From positions 310,001 through 374,000 of the forward strand of contig BRON01000003.1 of the NCBI GenBank assembly GCA_024345305.1: DNA of 64,000 nucleotides. Direction: 5' to 3'. Source of the stretch: Mrakia gelida. Its lineage: Eukaryota; Basidiomycota; Tremellomycetes; Cystofilobasidiales; Mrakiaceae. Under the pieces are notes generated by a model that saw only the letters and a program-made list of their open reading frames with translations, ran no database searches and had not been told where the DNA came from. Made by a program: the position numbers and the translations under genes. How positions within the stretch are numbered: the stretch's first letter is position 1; every line of letters starts with the position of its first letter. Positions 23,013 through 33,540 of the stretch are shown here, piece by piece.

Positions 23013-24694
23013 TCAGCGTCCAGGTCCGAGAGCCGGAGAGCTCTCCATGTCCATGTCCATCTCGATGTCTCCCGTTTCCGGCTGAGGTTCGTAGGGATTG
23101 ATTCCGGCGGGTGAGGGAGGAGGAGGTGGTTGCGATGAGGGATGGCGAGGGGATTGAGACGGGGGTAGTGGCGAGGCGAGAGGTGTGTAGTCGGACTGGT
23201 GGAAGGGGGATGGGAGAGCCGCCCTCATCGACGCGGTGAAGGAGGGAGGAGGGAGAGGTTTCGGTTCGCGCTATGAGAGGAGGAGGCGGAACGAGAAGAA
23301 GGATGAGAAGAGAAAGGTCAGCAAAATGAGGTCGCGAGCGGAGAGCCGGGAGACAGAGATGGGTAAGGTGGGATTAGAGCGAGGAAGGAGAAGGAGAGGA
23401 GGAACGAGGAAGGAATAGAACGAACGTGCTGCAGAGCCTGGAGCGTTTCTTGGGCGACCTTTTGAGGTATCGCTCTATGTTGGTTTCGAAGAGTCCAAAG
23501 GATCGCTTCTGATAGATCAAGTATGGAACGGAACGAAGTCAGACGCGGTCGACGCGAACTCGACTAGAGCGGCAAAAGGAGATTACTTACCTTCGACGTC
23601 GTCTCGGTCAGACACGCTGTCCGGCTCCAGTCCAAAGTGTCCTTTCCAATCATGGAACGAGTCAAGGAGGTCTTCGAGCTTCGTGCCTTCGACGAGCGCG
23701 ATGGTGGCGAGGATGTACGCGGCGGAAGCGATGATCCCTGGAGGTTGTAGGACGCAGAGAGGAGTGAGAAGACTAGTTGAGAGGAAGGAAGAGCAAAGGA
23801 GAGCCGCGAGTGGTCAGCAGGTCAGCAAAACGAGCTGTGAGAGGAGGTAGGAAAGCGGGACGAGACGAACGGACCTGTCGTTGATGAAACCCCATCCGAC
23901 CGTCCTCCAGGTTGTCCAGTCCTCCGGCCTGAACGAGTCGTCCGCCGAGAACAATCTCCGTATCCCGAGACTGTACGGCTGGTAAGGGAGAGCTGGGATG
24001 AACTCGAAACAGAGGGTGGAAGCGAGGACCTCCTCCTGAGAAAGCATTTGAGGAAGGAGGGCGACAACGATCTGAGCGACGACGAAGGGAACGACAGAGA
24101 GAGCAGAATGCAGACTCAGCGAACCAAACTAAGGTACCTGAAGACTACTAGTACCATAGTGCGCGAGGAGAGAACTTACTGGATCATCTGGACGAACTGC
24201 AGGGTCCCTTCCAGAGTCGCGTCCTTGCTTCCGAAGGTCGTCCTTCTGCTTCTTCGATACAGCCATGCAGGCGACCGTTTTGAGGCGTTCTGGACGTTCG
24301 CAATCCTTGTAGGCGATGAAGAGAGCGACAGCGGCCATCTCCTGGGAGTAGAGAAGGAGTCGGGAAGGAGAAGGTGAGCTCGAAAGAAGAGGGAGGAGGG
24401 GAGGAAGGAGAAGGTCGAGCTGACCTTTGGAGGGTAATCTCTGAGGCTTCTCCTCATGTAGAACCTGTGGAGGAAGCAGGCTGCTGTTGCTGTGACGAAG
24501 TGATAGGCCTGGATGGATCTGCTGTTGGAGAGGGACATGCAGATCCTAGCAGCGGTAGCACAAGCTAGCTTTCGACCTTCGAGCTCGTCGACGAGACTGA
24601 TCCCATCCTCCGCTGAAGCCGTCTTGAGGAGCTTGTCCGGTGTGAAGATCCACTGCTTGTGAACTGGGACGGTCGTAGGGAGGACTGAGACCAT
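23013..24694 (-). CDS. transcription-type cyclin (cyclin K/T-like)
   Basis: Cyclins of this class activate CDKs that phosphorylate the RNA polymerase II C-terminal domain. From the ATG at 24694 the product reads MVSVLPTTVPVHKQWIFTP and then DELL-like DKLLKTASAEDGIS, the usual opening of cyclin T/K/L proteins. The first cyclin fold has CMSLSNSRSIQAYHFV, CFLHRFYMRRSLRDYPPKE and MAAVALFIAYKDCERPERLK. The second contains ASTLCFEFIPALPYQPY and GIIASAAYILATIALVEG. The C-terminus is Pro/Ser-rich and ends with an acidic repeat, GDIEMDMDMESSP. The FYMRRSL and W-x-FT motifs favour CDK9- or CTDK-type partners over cell-cycle CDKs; the exact subtype (Ctk2, Bur2/Pch1) cannot be settled. A 5' UTR intron is likely near 24720. 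Confidence 0.78.
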
Positions 24695-24927
24695 TCGAAC
24701 GTTCTTCTTTGATGTTGATCTGCGAACGAGCGAGGAAAGCCGGGTGGTGGTTGAACGTTGAAAACGAAGGAGGAGGGGAAGCTGAGGTCTCCAAGGGAAG
24801 GCGAAGGAGGAGGGCGAGCTGAGAGGATCAAGCAAGGCTTTCGATTCGTCGTCCTCCCAACTACAACAACCTCTCCCCGTCCCTTCCCTGGCCAGATCGT
24901 TTCTCTTCCTAATCACTTCTCTCTACC

Positions 24928-27900
24928 ATGGACTCCTTCTCTGCCGAAGTGAAGGTTGAACAACCTCTTCAGCATATGCCTCCCTACCTGGAGGAGGACG
25001 ACGACGAAGGCTCTCAACACTCTGACTCGGATTCAAAGAGACCTCGTCTCCGTTTAGGTCGGTCTTCTCCCAAGCTTATCTCCTCCACTCAATTCTTTCC
25101 TTGACTGATCGATGCTCTCTCTCTTACTACTCTCCCTTTTTCGCTGAACGTTTTAGCTCGAGCGTGCGACCGATGCAAGTGAGTCGCTCGATTCGTCGTT
25201 GGATCCCTCCCTCGGGAGCGCACGGGCAAACTCTTTCACCGACTGACCTTGGTTCCTCTTCTCTCCTTCTTTCTCTCAGACGAAGGAAGATCAAGGTGAG
25301 CACTCGTTCGAGGAGACGAGAAGCATACAAGAGAAGAGACGACGAGCTGACGAGTGGTTGCTTGTCCGTCCTTTCGCGCGCTCCTCCTTCTCCAGTGCGA
25401 CACCAACTCTCCCTGCCTCCCTTGCATCACAGCGAAACAACAATGTACGTTCCTTTCAACGCTCACCTCGAGATCAGAAGTTTATCTACCTTCTCCTCTT
25501 CTCCTTTAGGCACCTTCAACACTCCTACAAGACGCAGCTCGAAACCAGCGTGAGCTCTCACAAGCTACGAGCTCGGCCCGGGATCTTCACTCGCTCATTC
25601 CTCCTTCTTCTTCTTCTCGTATTCAATCCTAGAAGGCCCAACGACAAGCCTAGGAAGAACGTTAAGGACCTCGAGGCTAGGATGGCTTCTCTAGAACAAC
25701 AACTTCGACGTAAGTCCCAGCTCTCGTTCGATTTACAATCGTCCCAGCTCGTCCTCCCTCCCCACCACCGGTGTTTCGCTGACATCGCTCTCCCTTTCGT
25801 TCGTATCTCTTTCAGAGGTACCTCCTCACGTTCACAACGCTGCTCTCACCAAGCTCGACGCCTCCCTCCTCAACCCATCTCAACTCCCCAACGCTGTCGC
25901 CTCCTCCTCAGGGACTTCCAACCGTCTCCCTTCCACGACCACCTCGACCTCCTCCTCCTCGAAGAAGATCAAGCTCCCTCCACCACCTCCTCCCCCCACC
26001 GCTACTCCCAACTCCACCTCCAGTCTGTTCGCTACACCCATGTCGATAGGAGGAGGAGAGCTCAACTTCCTTTCTCGGCCAGGACTAGGAGAGCGGCTGC
26101 AGACGGACGCGAGCCAGTCGAGCATGGATAGGATCGAGAAGGAAATGGGAGCTATGAACCTCAGTCCTGGGTTCATCTACCTCGACGAGCAAGGCATGAC
26201 GTGAGTCCACAGTCTCTCCTGATGTTTTGAGAGGCCTCGGAGGAAAGGAAGGGTGTGCAGGAAGCTCATCGACTCTCTCCCTTATCGAACGAACGACTCG
26301 CAGGAAATGGCAAGGAGCAACCTCGGGTTTCCCTCTCCTCGAGCTCCTCGCAGAAGCGGAACGACAACCAGCAGCTCAGTCCCCATCCATCGAAACCCCA
26401 GGGACCAACTCCTCCTCTTCCTCCTCTGGTACGACCGCCAGCACTCCCTTCTCTCCTCCTTACAGCCCACCCGGACGAGGCCGACCACCCAACCCACCAC
26501 GAGGCTCGTCGATAGCTTCGTCGCAGCAGAACGGGAAGGGAAAGGACAAGGACACTGCTGCTGGAGGAGTGGGAGACGAGAAAGACCGGTCGGGTTCGGG
26601 GTTCTTCCCTGGGAGGAAACCGAGGACGGTCCAGAGGTTGGATCCTGAGGCGAGCTGGAAGTCGATAACGGGTGTGATCCCGCCCGACTTGATGGATGTG
26701 TTGATCAGGAGTTATGTGAGTACGAGCTCGACTAGTAGAGGGTGACGGTGTGCGAGGAGGAGAAGCTGACCTGAGGCTCTTTGGTTGACGCGTATTTCCA
26801 GCTCTCGACGACTCATCTCCTTTGGCCTTTCCTCCACGTCCCTTCCTTCCTCGCCGTGAGCTCTGCCTCCCTTCTTCTCCCTCGCACGACCCAAGCTCAC
26901 CTCTTCCCTTCCTTCTTCTACTCAGGACTACGCCAACCCTTCTCGATGGGGAGAGTCAGGATTCGCTCGGTTCATCGTCGCCGTCTGCACCCTTTCGTCG
27001 AGACGTTCGTTCCTCCTTCCTCTCTTCCATACCTCACGCGACGCGAGCCATCGCTGACCAGCTCTCCTTCATCACTCTCCCATACAGACGTCGACGATCC
27101 TCGAGTACGAGCCAACCCAGCCGACCCATCCTCAGCCGGAAAAGCCTACCTCGAGCTCTTCAAGAAGATGCAAGATCTCCCGAGCGCGGATCGACCCACC
27201 CTCTACTCGATGCAGGCCAGCTTCTTAGCTGTGAGTCCAACCTTTGCTCTCTCGAGGACCCTGAGTTCTCAAGCTGATCAGGTCTCTCTCTCTCTTCGAT
27301 TCTCAGGCTATCTACTGCATGGGTCTGGGGACTCTCACGACGGCTTTCAGGTTGTTCGCCGAGAGGTACGTTCAGCTTCCCTTCCTTCTTTCGCCTCCTA
27401 GCTGTCTGGACGAGCTAACTGACCCTTTCCTTCTTCTTCTACAGTATCACCATGGCTATCGATGGAGGACTGCATCGAGACGTGGGAGCCTACGACATCT
27501 TCAACCCAATCGAGCGAGAAGTCCGGAAGGTGAGCTCGAACGGTTCCCTTCTCGCCTTCCTGAGTCGCGAGCTGATCTCGCCCTCCCTCCTCTTCTCTCC
27601 TCAGCGAACGTTCTGGTCAATCTACTGCTGGGACAAACAGTCTGGAGCTTGTTTTGGTCGACCTGCCATGATCCAGTGAGCTCTTTCTGCTGCTCGTCTC
27701 GGTCTCGAGCCTCCGCTAACTCGATTCCCGTCTGGTTGTCTTCCTCGCCCCAGCCTTCGAGACTGCGACGTGTCGGAACCCATGATCCTCGACGACCAGT
27801 ACATCACCGCCGAAGGTCTAGGAGAGCAGCCCGAAGGAAGCAAGTCGAGGATTTGTGCCTTCGTCGCTGCCATCCGTCTTCACGTCGTTCTCGAAGGAGT

Positions 27901-29902
27901 CGTGAGTTGCTTCGCGTCTCCGCTTGCCTTCCCTTCTCGCCCTCTGACTTCCTCGGTCCTCCTTTCCTGCCCTCTCTCCTCAGCTCGATGGATCGATACG
28001 ACCTTCCGACTTCGCTAGCTCTCCCTTCCTCTCTCGAGCAGCTCTCGTCATCGCCAAACGACATCCTCAGAGCGAGGCTCTTCGCGAGGAGGAGGAGCTC
28101 CTCGAGGAGTGGGTTCGCCTCTTGGAACCTCATTGGAATTACTCGGCCGACACGATCTCGAGTAAGGATCCTATCAGGATTACTCAGGCTGAGAGGTTGC
28201 ATTGCCTGGAGAACTTGGTGAAGATGCGTGAGTCCTCGTTTCGTCTTGACGCTTCCCTTCCCTCCTTTGCCTTTGAGCTCGCTCGAGCGACCCGAACTGA
28301 ACTCTCGTTTTTTCCTTCTGACAGTCATCTACCGACATCGATTCTCTGGATTCGTCCTGACTCCCGCTGAGACTCCCGAGGAGAGAGCGAGGCATCTCGA
28401 GCTTTGTCGAACGGCCATGTCGTGTGCTCTCGCGATCGTCGCTGATCACCTGCACATCGTGAGTCTATCTGCCTTCAGCTATGAAGCTCGACCGTATACT
28501 GACGCGTCTCTTCTCTCCTACAGTCGCAACGAGGCTACATGACCTACTGTTCGTCCTTCCTTCGCATTCTTCTTTCTCCGCTCCTCGACGCGTCGAAGCT
28601 GACTTCGCTTCCCACTTCTTCGAACGATGCTCAGACGGAGTCCACGTCATTCATCAACTCGCTCAAGCTGGTCGAACCCTCGTCGCCGTCATCCTCAACT
28701 GCAAGTCGGTCGAGTCGCGTCCTCTCATCGCCTCGAGCATCGAAGGATTCAGGTCCTGCGTCGGACTGCTGAGACGATTCTCAGGTCGATACATCTGCGG
28801 GCGAGTTTCCGATCTCTATTCTCTCTCGTTCTACTCTCGATACTGAGTATCGTCCCCTTTGCTATCGACAGACTACGATCTGCTGATATTCTCGAGGAGT
28901 TCTGCCGAAGTGAGTCCCGTTCTCGCCCGCTCTCGTTCGAAGTCGCGTCGCTGACCTTGTTCGTTTCTCCTTTCAGTCTGCCGAATCCCCGTCGACTCCC
29001 CTCAAGTCCCGACAGCCGACAAGCCTTCTCCAGCATGGCTTCGTCCCGTCCGAAAACGTCACTCGCCTTCGCCTGGTCCTCCCATCTCTGGAGACGCTCC
29101 TCACCCCGCCGAACAATCTCTCTCCCCTTCCGTCTACTCCTCTGCTTCCAACGAAACCCCCTCCGTCAACAACGACATCTTCAACGACACCTCCTACGAC
29201 ATGGCTTCCAACACGAACGGAAACCACCAGCAGCAGCAAGCCTCGTACGGCGAGCACCCTCATCTCCAGCACCAGAAGAGGGAGGAGGAGGATCCGACGA
29301 TCTTCATGGGGAGCGAGTTCTTCGACATCAACGAAGCTGCTTCGCCTGAGTCGCCAGCTCCGATGGCCGGAACGAGCATGTCCGGACTGATGGGCAACGG
29401 ATCTGAAGGACATCGACACGGAGGTAGCAACGGGTCGGGAGGAAGTCGAGGCGTGGACGGGTTCAACGCGTTTGGAGAAGCGGTCGCCAACTCGTCGAAC
29501 GGATCTCAGCATCACCAGTCGATGCCTTCGATGGATCAGAACAACATCATCAACAGTCATGCCTTTGGAGGGATGGGGATGAACATGGGGATGCAGGATA
29601 TGACGGATTTGGGACTTCCGAGCGCTGGAGTGGGGATGGATGGGTTGATTCCGGGAGGAGCAGGAAACGAGAACCTGTGAGCATCAGATTTCCATTTTCC
29701 TCGACGCGTCGAGACCCTAGCTAACTCTCGCTCTCGTCCTCCTCCCTTCATTCGTCTCGTCAGGTCCGCCTCGGAAATCCTCGCCCTCCTTCAAGAAGGA
29801 TCCTTCGACTATGCCGAGCTCTTCCCCGATCAACCCATGCAACCCATGTCGACCTCGTTCGGCTCAGGCAGCACCAACAACGACTTCACCTTCCAGTTCT
29901 AG
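24928..29902 (+). CDS. Zn2Cys6 transcription factor with fungal_trans domain
   Basis: This is a fungal binuclear zinc-cluster regulator of about 1,000 residues. After an acidic start ([17 protein letters not shown]) comes the cluster [20 protein letters not shown] with a sixth Cys in QQCTF, spacing CX2CX6CX5CX2CX6C. A basic linker and a coiled coil ([15 protein letters not shown]) follow. The middle-homology region holds [49 protein letters not shown] and the hallmark [20 protein letters not shown] with P next. The C-terminus is rich in Gln, Asn, Gly and Met and ends NNDFTFQF, a possible activation domain. The zinc cluster is split over short exons (22 nt at 25157-25178, 16 nt at 25280-25295, 49 nt at 25396-25444). 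Target genes are unknown. The start is 233 bp from the divergent cyclin gene. Confidence 0.9.
25157..25295 (+). other. zinc-cluster microexons (22 nt and 16 nt)
   Basis: Exon 25157-25178 encodes ARACDRC plus two bases and exon 25280-25295 encodes RRKIK. Both are bordered by AG acceptors and GTGAG donors. Only this joining restores the canonical cysteine spacing with the next exon, 25396-25444. Confidence 0.88.
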
Positions 29903-30412
29903 AACACCTACCACCACTCCTCTCTCTGTTACTCTCCAGCTCGCTCTCGTCTTTCTCGTCCCTTCGCCTTACCTTACTCGTCTCGTCCCTTTCAGCCTAG
30001 TTTTTGCTCTTTTCCTCTCTCTCTTTCGCACTTCTCGCTCTCTTCTTTGTTTTCTTTAGTTGGCCTTGTTATTGGGAATCTTGATATGTCTTTTCGTCTC
30101 TCTCTATCTCCCCGTCTCGCTGGTCGAGAGGTCGTTCGTGACGCGTCGAAGGTGGAAAGAACATCAAGACGCGAGGCGTGTTGAGCTCGTTGCATCGTCG
30201 AGCAGATCAGATCAAGAGAAGGCGGAAAACTTTGCCAGGTATAGATAGAACTCTCGCGAAGAAATCTTCTCGTCATCTCAGCAGCGGCACGATCGCTCCG
30301 AAAATGACCCTTCGAACGCCTTGGCGACTCGAGCTCACTCCTTCCTTCCAAGTCCTTGTGCTCGTCCGCCAGGTTCCTCCAAAACCATAACCTTCTCTCT
30401 CGATCCTCGAAC
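29903..30412. other. intergenic between tandem plus-strand genes
   Basis: No gene is seen. It holds the 3' flank of the zinc-cluster gene (CTCTCTTTCTC-rich) and the upstream region of the gene at 30413. A GACGCGTC octamer lies at 30140. Confidence 0.35.
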
Positions 30413-31217
30413 ATGGTTAGTACTCTAGCGCTCCTCTCAGAGCTCTCAATCCGCTGACTTTGGCCCCTCGCTCCGATCTCTACAGTCCACGAACTCCAAA
30501 ACCATCGCCGTTCGTTTCAGCTCTCCCTCTCTCTCCTCGCCCTTCCTTCGTTCCTCCGTCCCTCTTCTTCTCTTTTTTTGACCCAAATCTCGTCTTTGGA
30601 CTCCTACAGATCGCCATACTAATCGCCCTAGTCGCCGCTTCCATCCTCCTCCTCATCCTCCACCATCGCTACGGGGCAGGTTCCTCCTCGAATCCCTCAC
30701 GTCCAGGCGCTCCCCCTCTTCTCCCTTCGCACCACGACGGACGCCCACCGAAGAAGAGACCCGTCATGTTCGAGGTTGAGATGGGAAGATGGGAGATCGA
30801 TTGGAGGAGTAACGAAAAACTAGGACAGACGGTGTTCCAGGTGAGTCTTCCTTCCCTCTTGCTCGAGTCGGGGAGGTCAGGGAAGGAAGATCGAAGCTCA
30901 CCAACCTTCCCTCCTCCCTCCTTCAGCCCATCAACGTCAACCTCCACTCCTCATCCCCCTCCTCTGCCTCCTCAATACCAAACCCGAGCAAAACCCACCT
31001 CTCCTCCTCCCAAACCATCTCCTTCTCAGTCCTCATCCTCCCTCCGACGCAGTTCTGTCCAGCCAAGTACCTCGTCGACGAAGACGACGAGGAAATCCCA
31101 GAGGTCGAGATTGGGATCGCTACGTCCTCGCTGGAGCTGCTACCAGGGGAGGAGGGCGTGACGTGGGAGGAGGAGGTGAGGGTGCTGCCAGTTGTAGGGA
31201 AGGAGGTCAGTTGTTGA
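30413..31217 (+). CDS. small single-pass membrane protein, unknown
   Basis: I do not recognise the family. The best model starts with a coding exon that is only the ATG (30413-30415), followed by a GTTAGT donor. A 24-nt exon 30486-30509 (STNSKTIA) and an exon from 30610 follow. Together they read MSTNSKTIAIAILIALVAA and continue SILLLILHHRYG, a signal-anchor or transmembrane helix with a short lumenal end. The next part is Pro/Ser-rich, then KKRPVMFEVEMGRWEIDW. After an intron with GTGAGT donor, a region of mixed polar and hydrophobic residues includes VLILPPTQFCPAKYLVDED and ends LPVVGKEVSC. All phases agree. A simple unspliced start inside intron 2 would lose the clean N-terminus. An organelle-membrane location is inferred from the helix only. 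Confidence 0.62.
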
Positions 31218-31871
31218 GGGATCTCGATTGATGAGTGTTTCACGACCACGTCGACGCGTTTTGGGTGGGTCTCTTGGCGAGGGAGGAAGGAGGAAAGGCT
31301 GCCGGACGAGATCAGAAGGGGGAGAGCTAGGTGAGATAAGAGGCATAGAGAGAGGTGAATATTCGCTGCGGCTGAGAAGAGGGGGCAGAGAGAGCTGGAG
31401 GTGCATGGGAAGAGACGACGCGAGAGGAGGGAGTACGACGCGTCGAGAACCGGCTCCTTACCCAGTTTCCTTCGTGAAGTCGGCTTCGAAGCTTGAGCAA
31501 GTCTCAGGGATTATGCCCACCCTCGTTCTTTGGTGGGATCGAAGAGACGGGGGTCGTCAGAGACGATCAAACAGAGAGCGAGGCGCAAAGCGACGCGTCC
31601 TGTCCGGCCCTCTCTTCTCTCCACTCCTGGGATCTCGTCCGTTTTGAGGGTTCACTGCAAGGTCACGTAGAAAAGTCTGTTTTATGGACGATCTTACGAC
31701 TCTCCTCCAGCTGGCTTTCAGGCGGGAAAGATAGATGGGAGGGAATGACGAGTCGATCCAGCGCCGGACGACGAGAGCTCACCTTCCCTCCTCCCTTCCT
31801 TCGAGCTTTCTTCCCTCTCTCGCCCCAACCACCAGCTCCTTCGAGGCCAATCTTTCTCGGAAACCTCGCCG
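31218..31871. other. intergenic, upstream of F-box gene
   Basis: No supported gene. Two GACGCGTC octamers lie at 31437 and 31592. The right end is pyrimidine-rich, as expected just before the start codon at 31872. Confidence 0.4.
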
Positions 31872-33307
31872 ATGTCTCTCGCCAAGCTCTCTGCACTCTT
31901 ACAGAGAGCTCTTCGTCTTCCCAAGAGGTCCAAGTCTCCATGGAAGGTCGATCCCGCTTCCTCATCGACTCCTCCTCCCTCTTCCCTCCGTCCCCTTCCC
32001 TCCTCTCAAGCGTTCGACGCCGCTACCCCGACAGCGACTATCACCAGCATCCCCATCGAGGTCATCGAGAACATCCTATCCTACCTCTTCCTCCCGTCCA
32101 TGGATCCCTTGAAGTCGACGACGTTCCCTTCCCCTCCCCTCCGACCCCTCCAACTCCTCCTCGTCTCCAAAGGATTCTACCATCTCGTCCTCCCATACTT
32201 CTACAGATCCATCAGCATCCTTCGATCTCAGGACTGGATCACTCTCTTCAACGAGGAGGACGGGATCCTGGGAGCTCGTGAGCTCGGAATGGGACGAGCT
32301 TCGTTCGAGGATCGGAGGAGCTGGGTCCAGCAGGTTTGGATCAGGCAGGGGGAGGGACAAGGCTTCGTTTGGATTCCCTGGGACCTAGGAAACGACGGCT
32401 GGACCACTCTCCCAAAACCCTCAGTCTTTCACCTAGGTCCCTCCCTCCTCCTCCTACCAAACCTCCAACTCGCTCCTCCCCTCCCAAACCTCCGCTCCCT
32501 CCTCGTCCTCCCGCCCTCACCCTCCTCCTCCTCCTCGGAAGTCGATCGCCTGGTAGATCTCCTCTGGAACGGAAACAAGACCCTCGGACGATCTCTCTCG
32601 ACGAGGAAGAACTCGAACAAACGAAGCATACTCCGAAAACAGGTCCTTCTCATCGGCGAACTCCTCCAGGAAGCCATCGTCGCTCAACTCGGACTCGCCA
32701 CCCTCCACGCCTACGTCCATCATCCCCTCGAGGCCAAGACAACTCAGAGACCTTTCAGGTACTCGTGGGATCCGTCGAAGACCAACGCGACTTGGATCGT
32801 CGACGCCAACGGATGGAAGGAGAGCGACCTCGTCGACCTCTTCCTGAACAACGTCCGAAACGCACTCGACGTGATTCCGTGGAATCAGCATTCGGTTCTG
32901 TGGATTGGGATTGACGGGACGGTAGCGAGGGATGTGTTGAGTAGCTTTGTGGCGAGAATGGCTCAGTCTGGGTACTGCAGAGAGTGGGAGTTCATGGACG
33001 AGGAGGGGTTGACGCGTCGGTTCTTGCCGGAGGAGGAAGGCGACGTTAGCTGGTTCGTTTCTTCTCTTTTGGTTTCGTGCCTCCACAAAACCTTCGGATC
33101 GCTGACTCTTCTTCTTCTTATTTTTCTCCTTCTCATCTTCCAGATACGCTTTGCCTTGCAAACGGTGAGCTAAAGATTTCGTTGTCTTCGTTGTCTCTCC
33201 TCGATGCCTCTCGCCCTCTCCTTGACTCATTCTGACGAGGTTCTTCTTCTCCCTCTCTTCAGATCTTCGGTCCACCTTACGATGAACGTCTGCGTAACTC
33301 AAGATAG
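31872..33307 (+). CDS. F-box domain protein
   Basis: F-box proteins recruit substrates to SCF ubiquitin ligases through Skp1. The product starts MSLAKLSALLQRALRLPKR and has an F-box-like segment ITSIPIEVIENILSYLFLP. A spaced continuation LQLLLVSKGFYHLVLPYFYR closes the motif, with the usual L-P-x-E-V-x-x-x-I-L pattern seen here as IPIEVIENIL. The rest is Leu-rich and includes WVQQVWIRQGEGQGFVW, LHLGP-type Leu repeats, WIVDANGWKESDLVDLFL and SVLWIGIDGTVARDVL. I place the 3' end in two small exons, 33144-33164 (IRFALQT) and 33263-33307 (IFGPPYDERLRNSR), using a GTTAGC donor at 33045. A second donor, GTTCGT at 33053, would instead create an immediate stop. The partner is unknown. It converges with another F-box-like gene 234 bp away. 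Confidence 0.72.
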
Positions 33308-33540
33308 GAATAGTGAGCCTTGCGGCGGAGCTTGGGGCTTGTAGAGTTTGGTTCGACGCATTTCAGTGTTTCGTCCATACTTGTAGTCATTCTTGTGCGA
33401 GTCGTCGATGTACAGAGAAAAGGATTTTCCCATGGCTTAACTCGTAAGTGGGAACGAAGAGCAAAGGTCGAAAAAGCTCATGATCCCAAGAAAGCGCAAA
33501 CGAAACGAACGACGCGCTCTTCCTCATCTCCTCCCAACTC

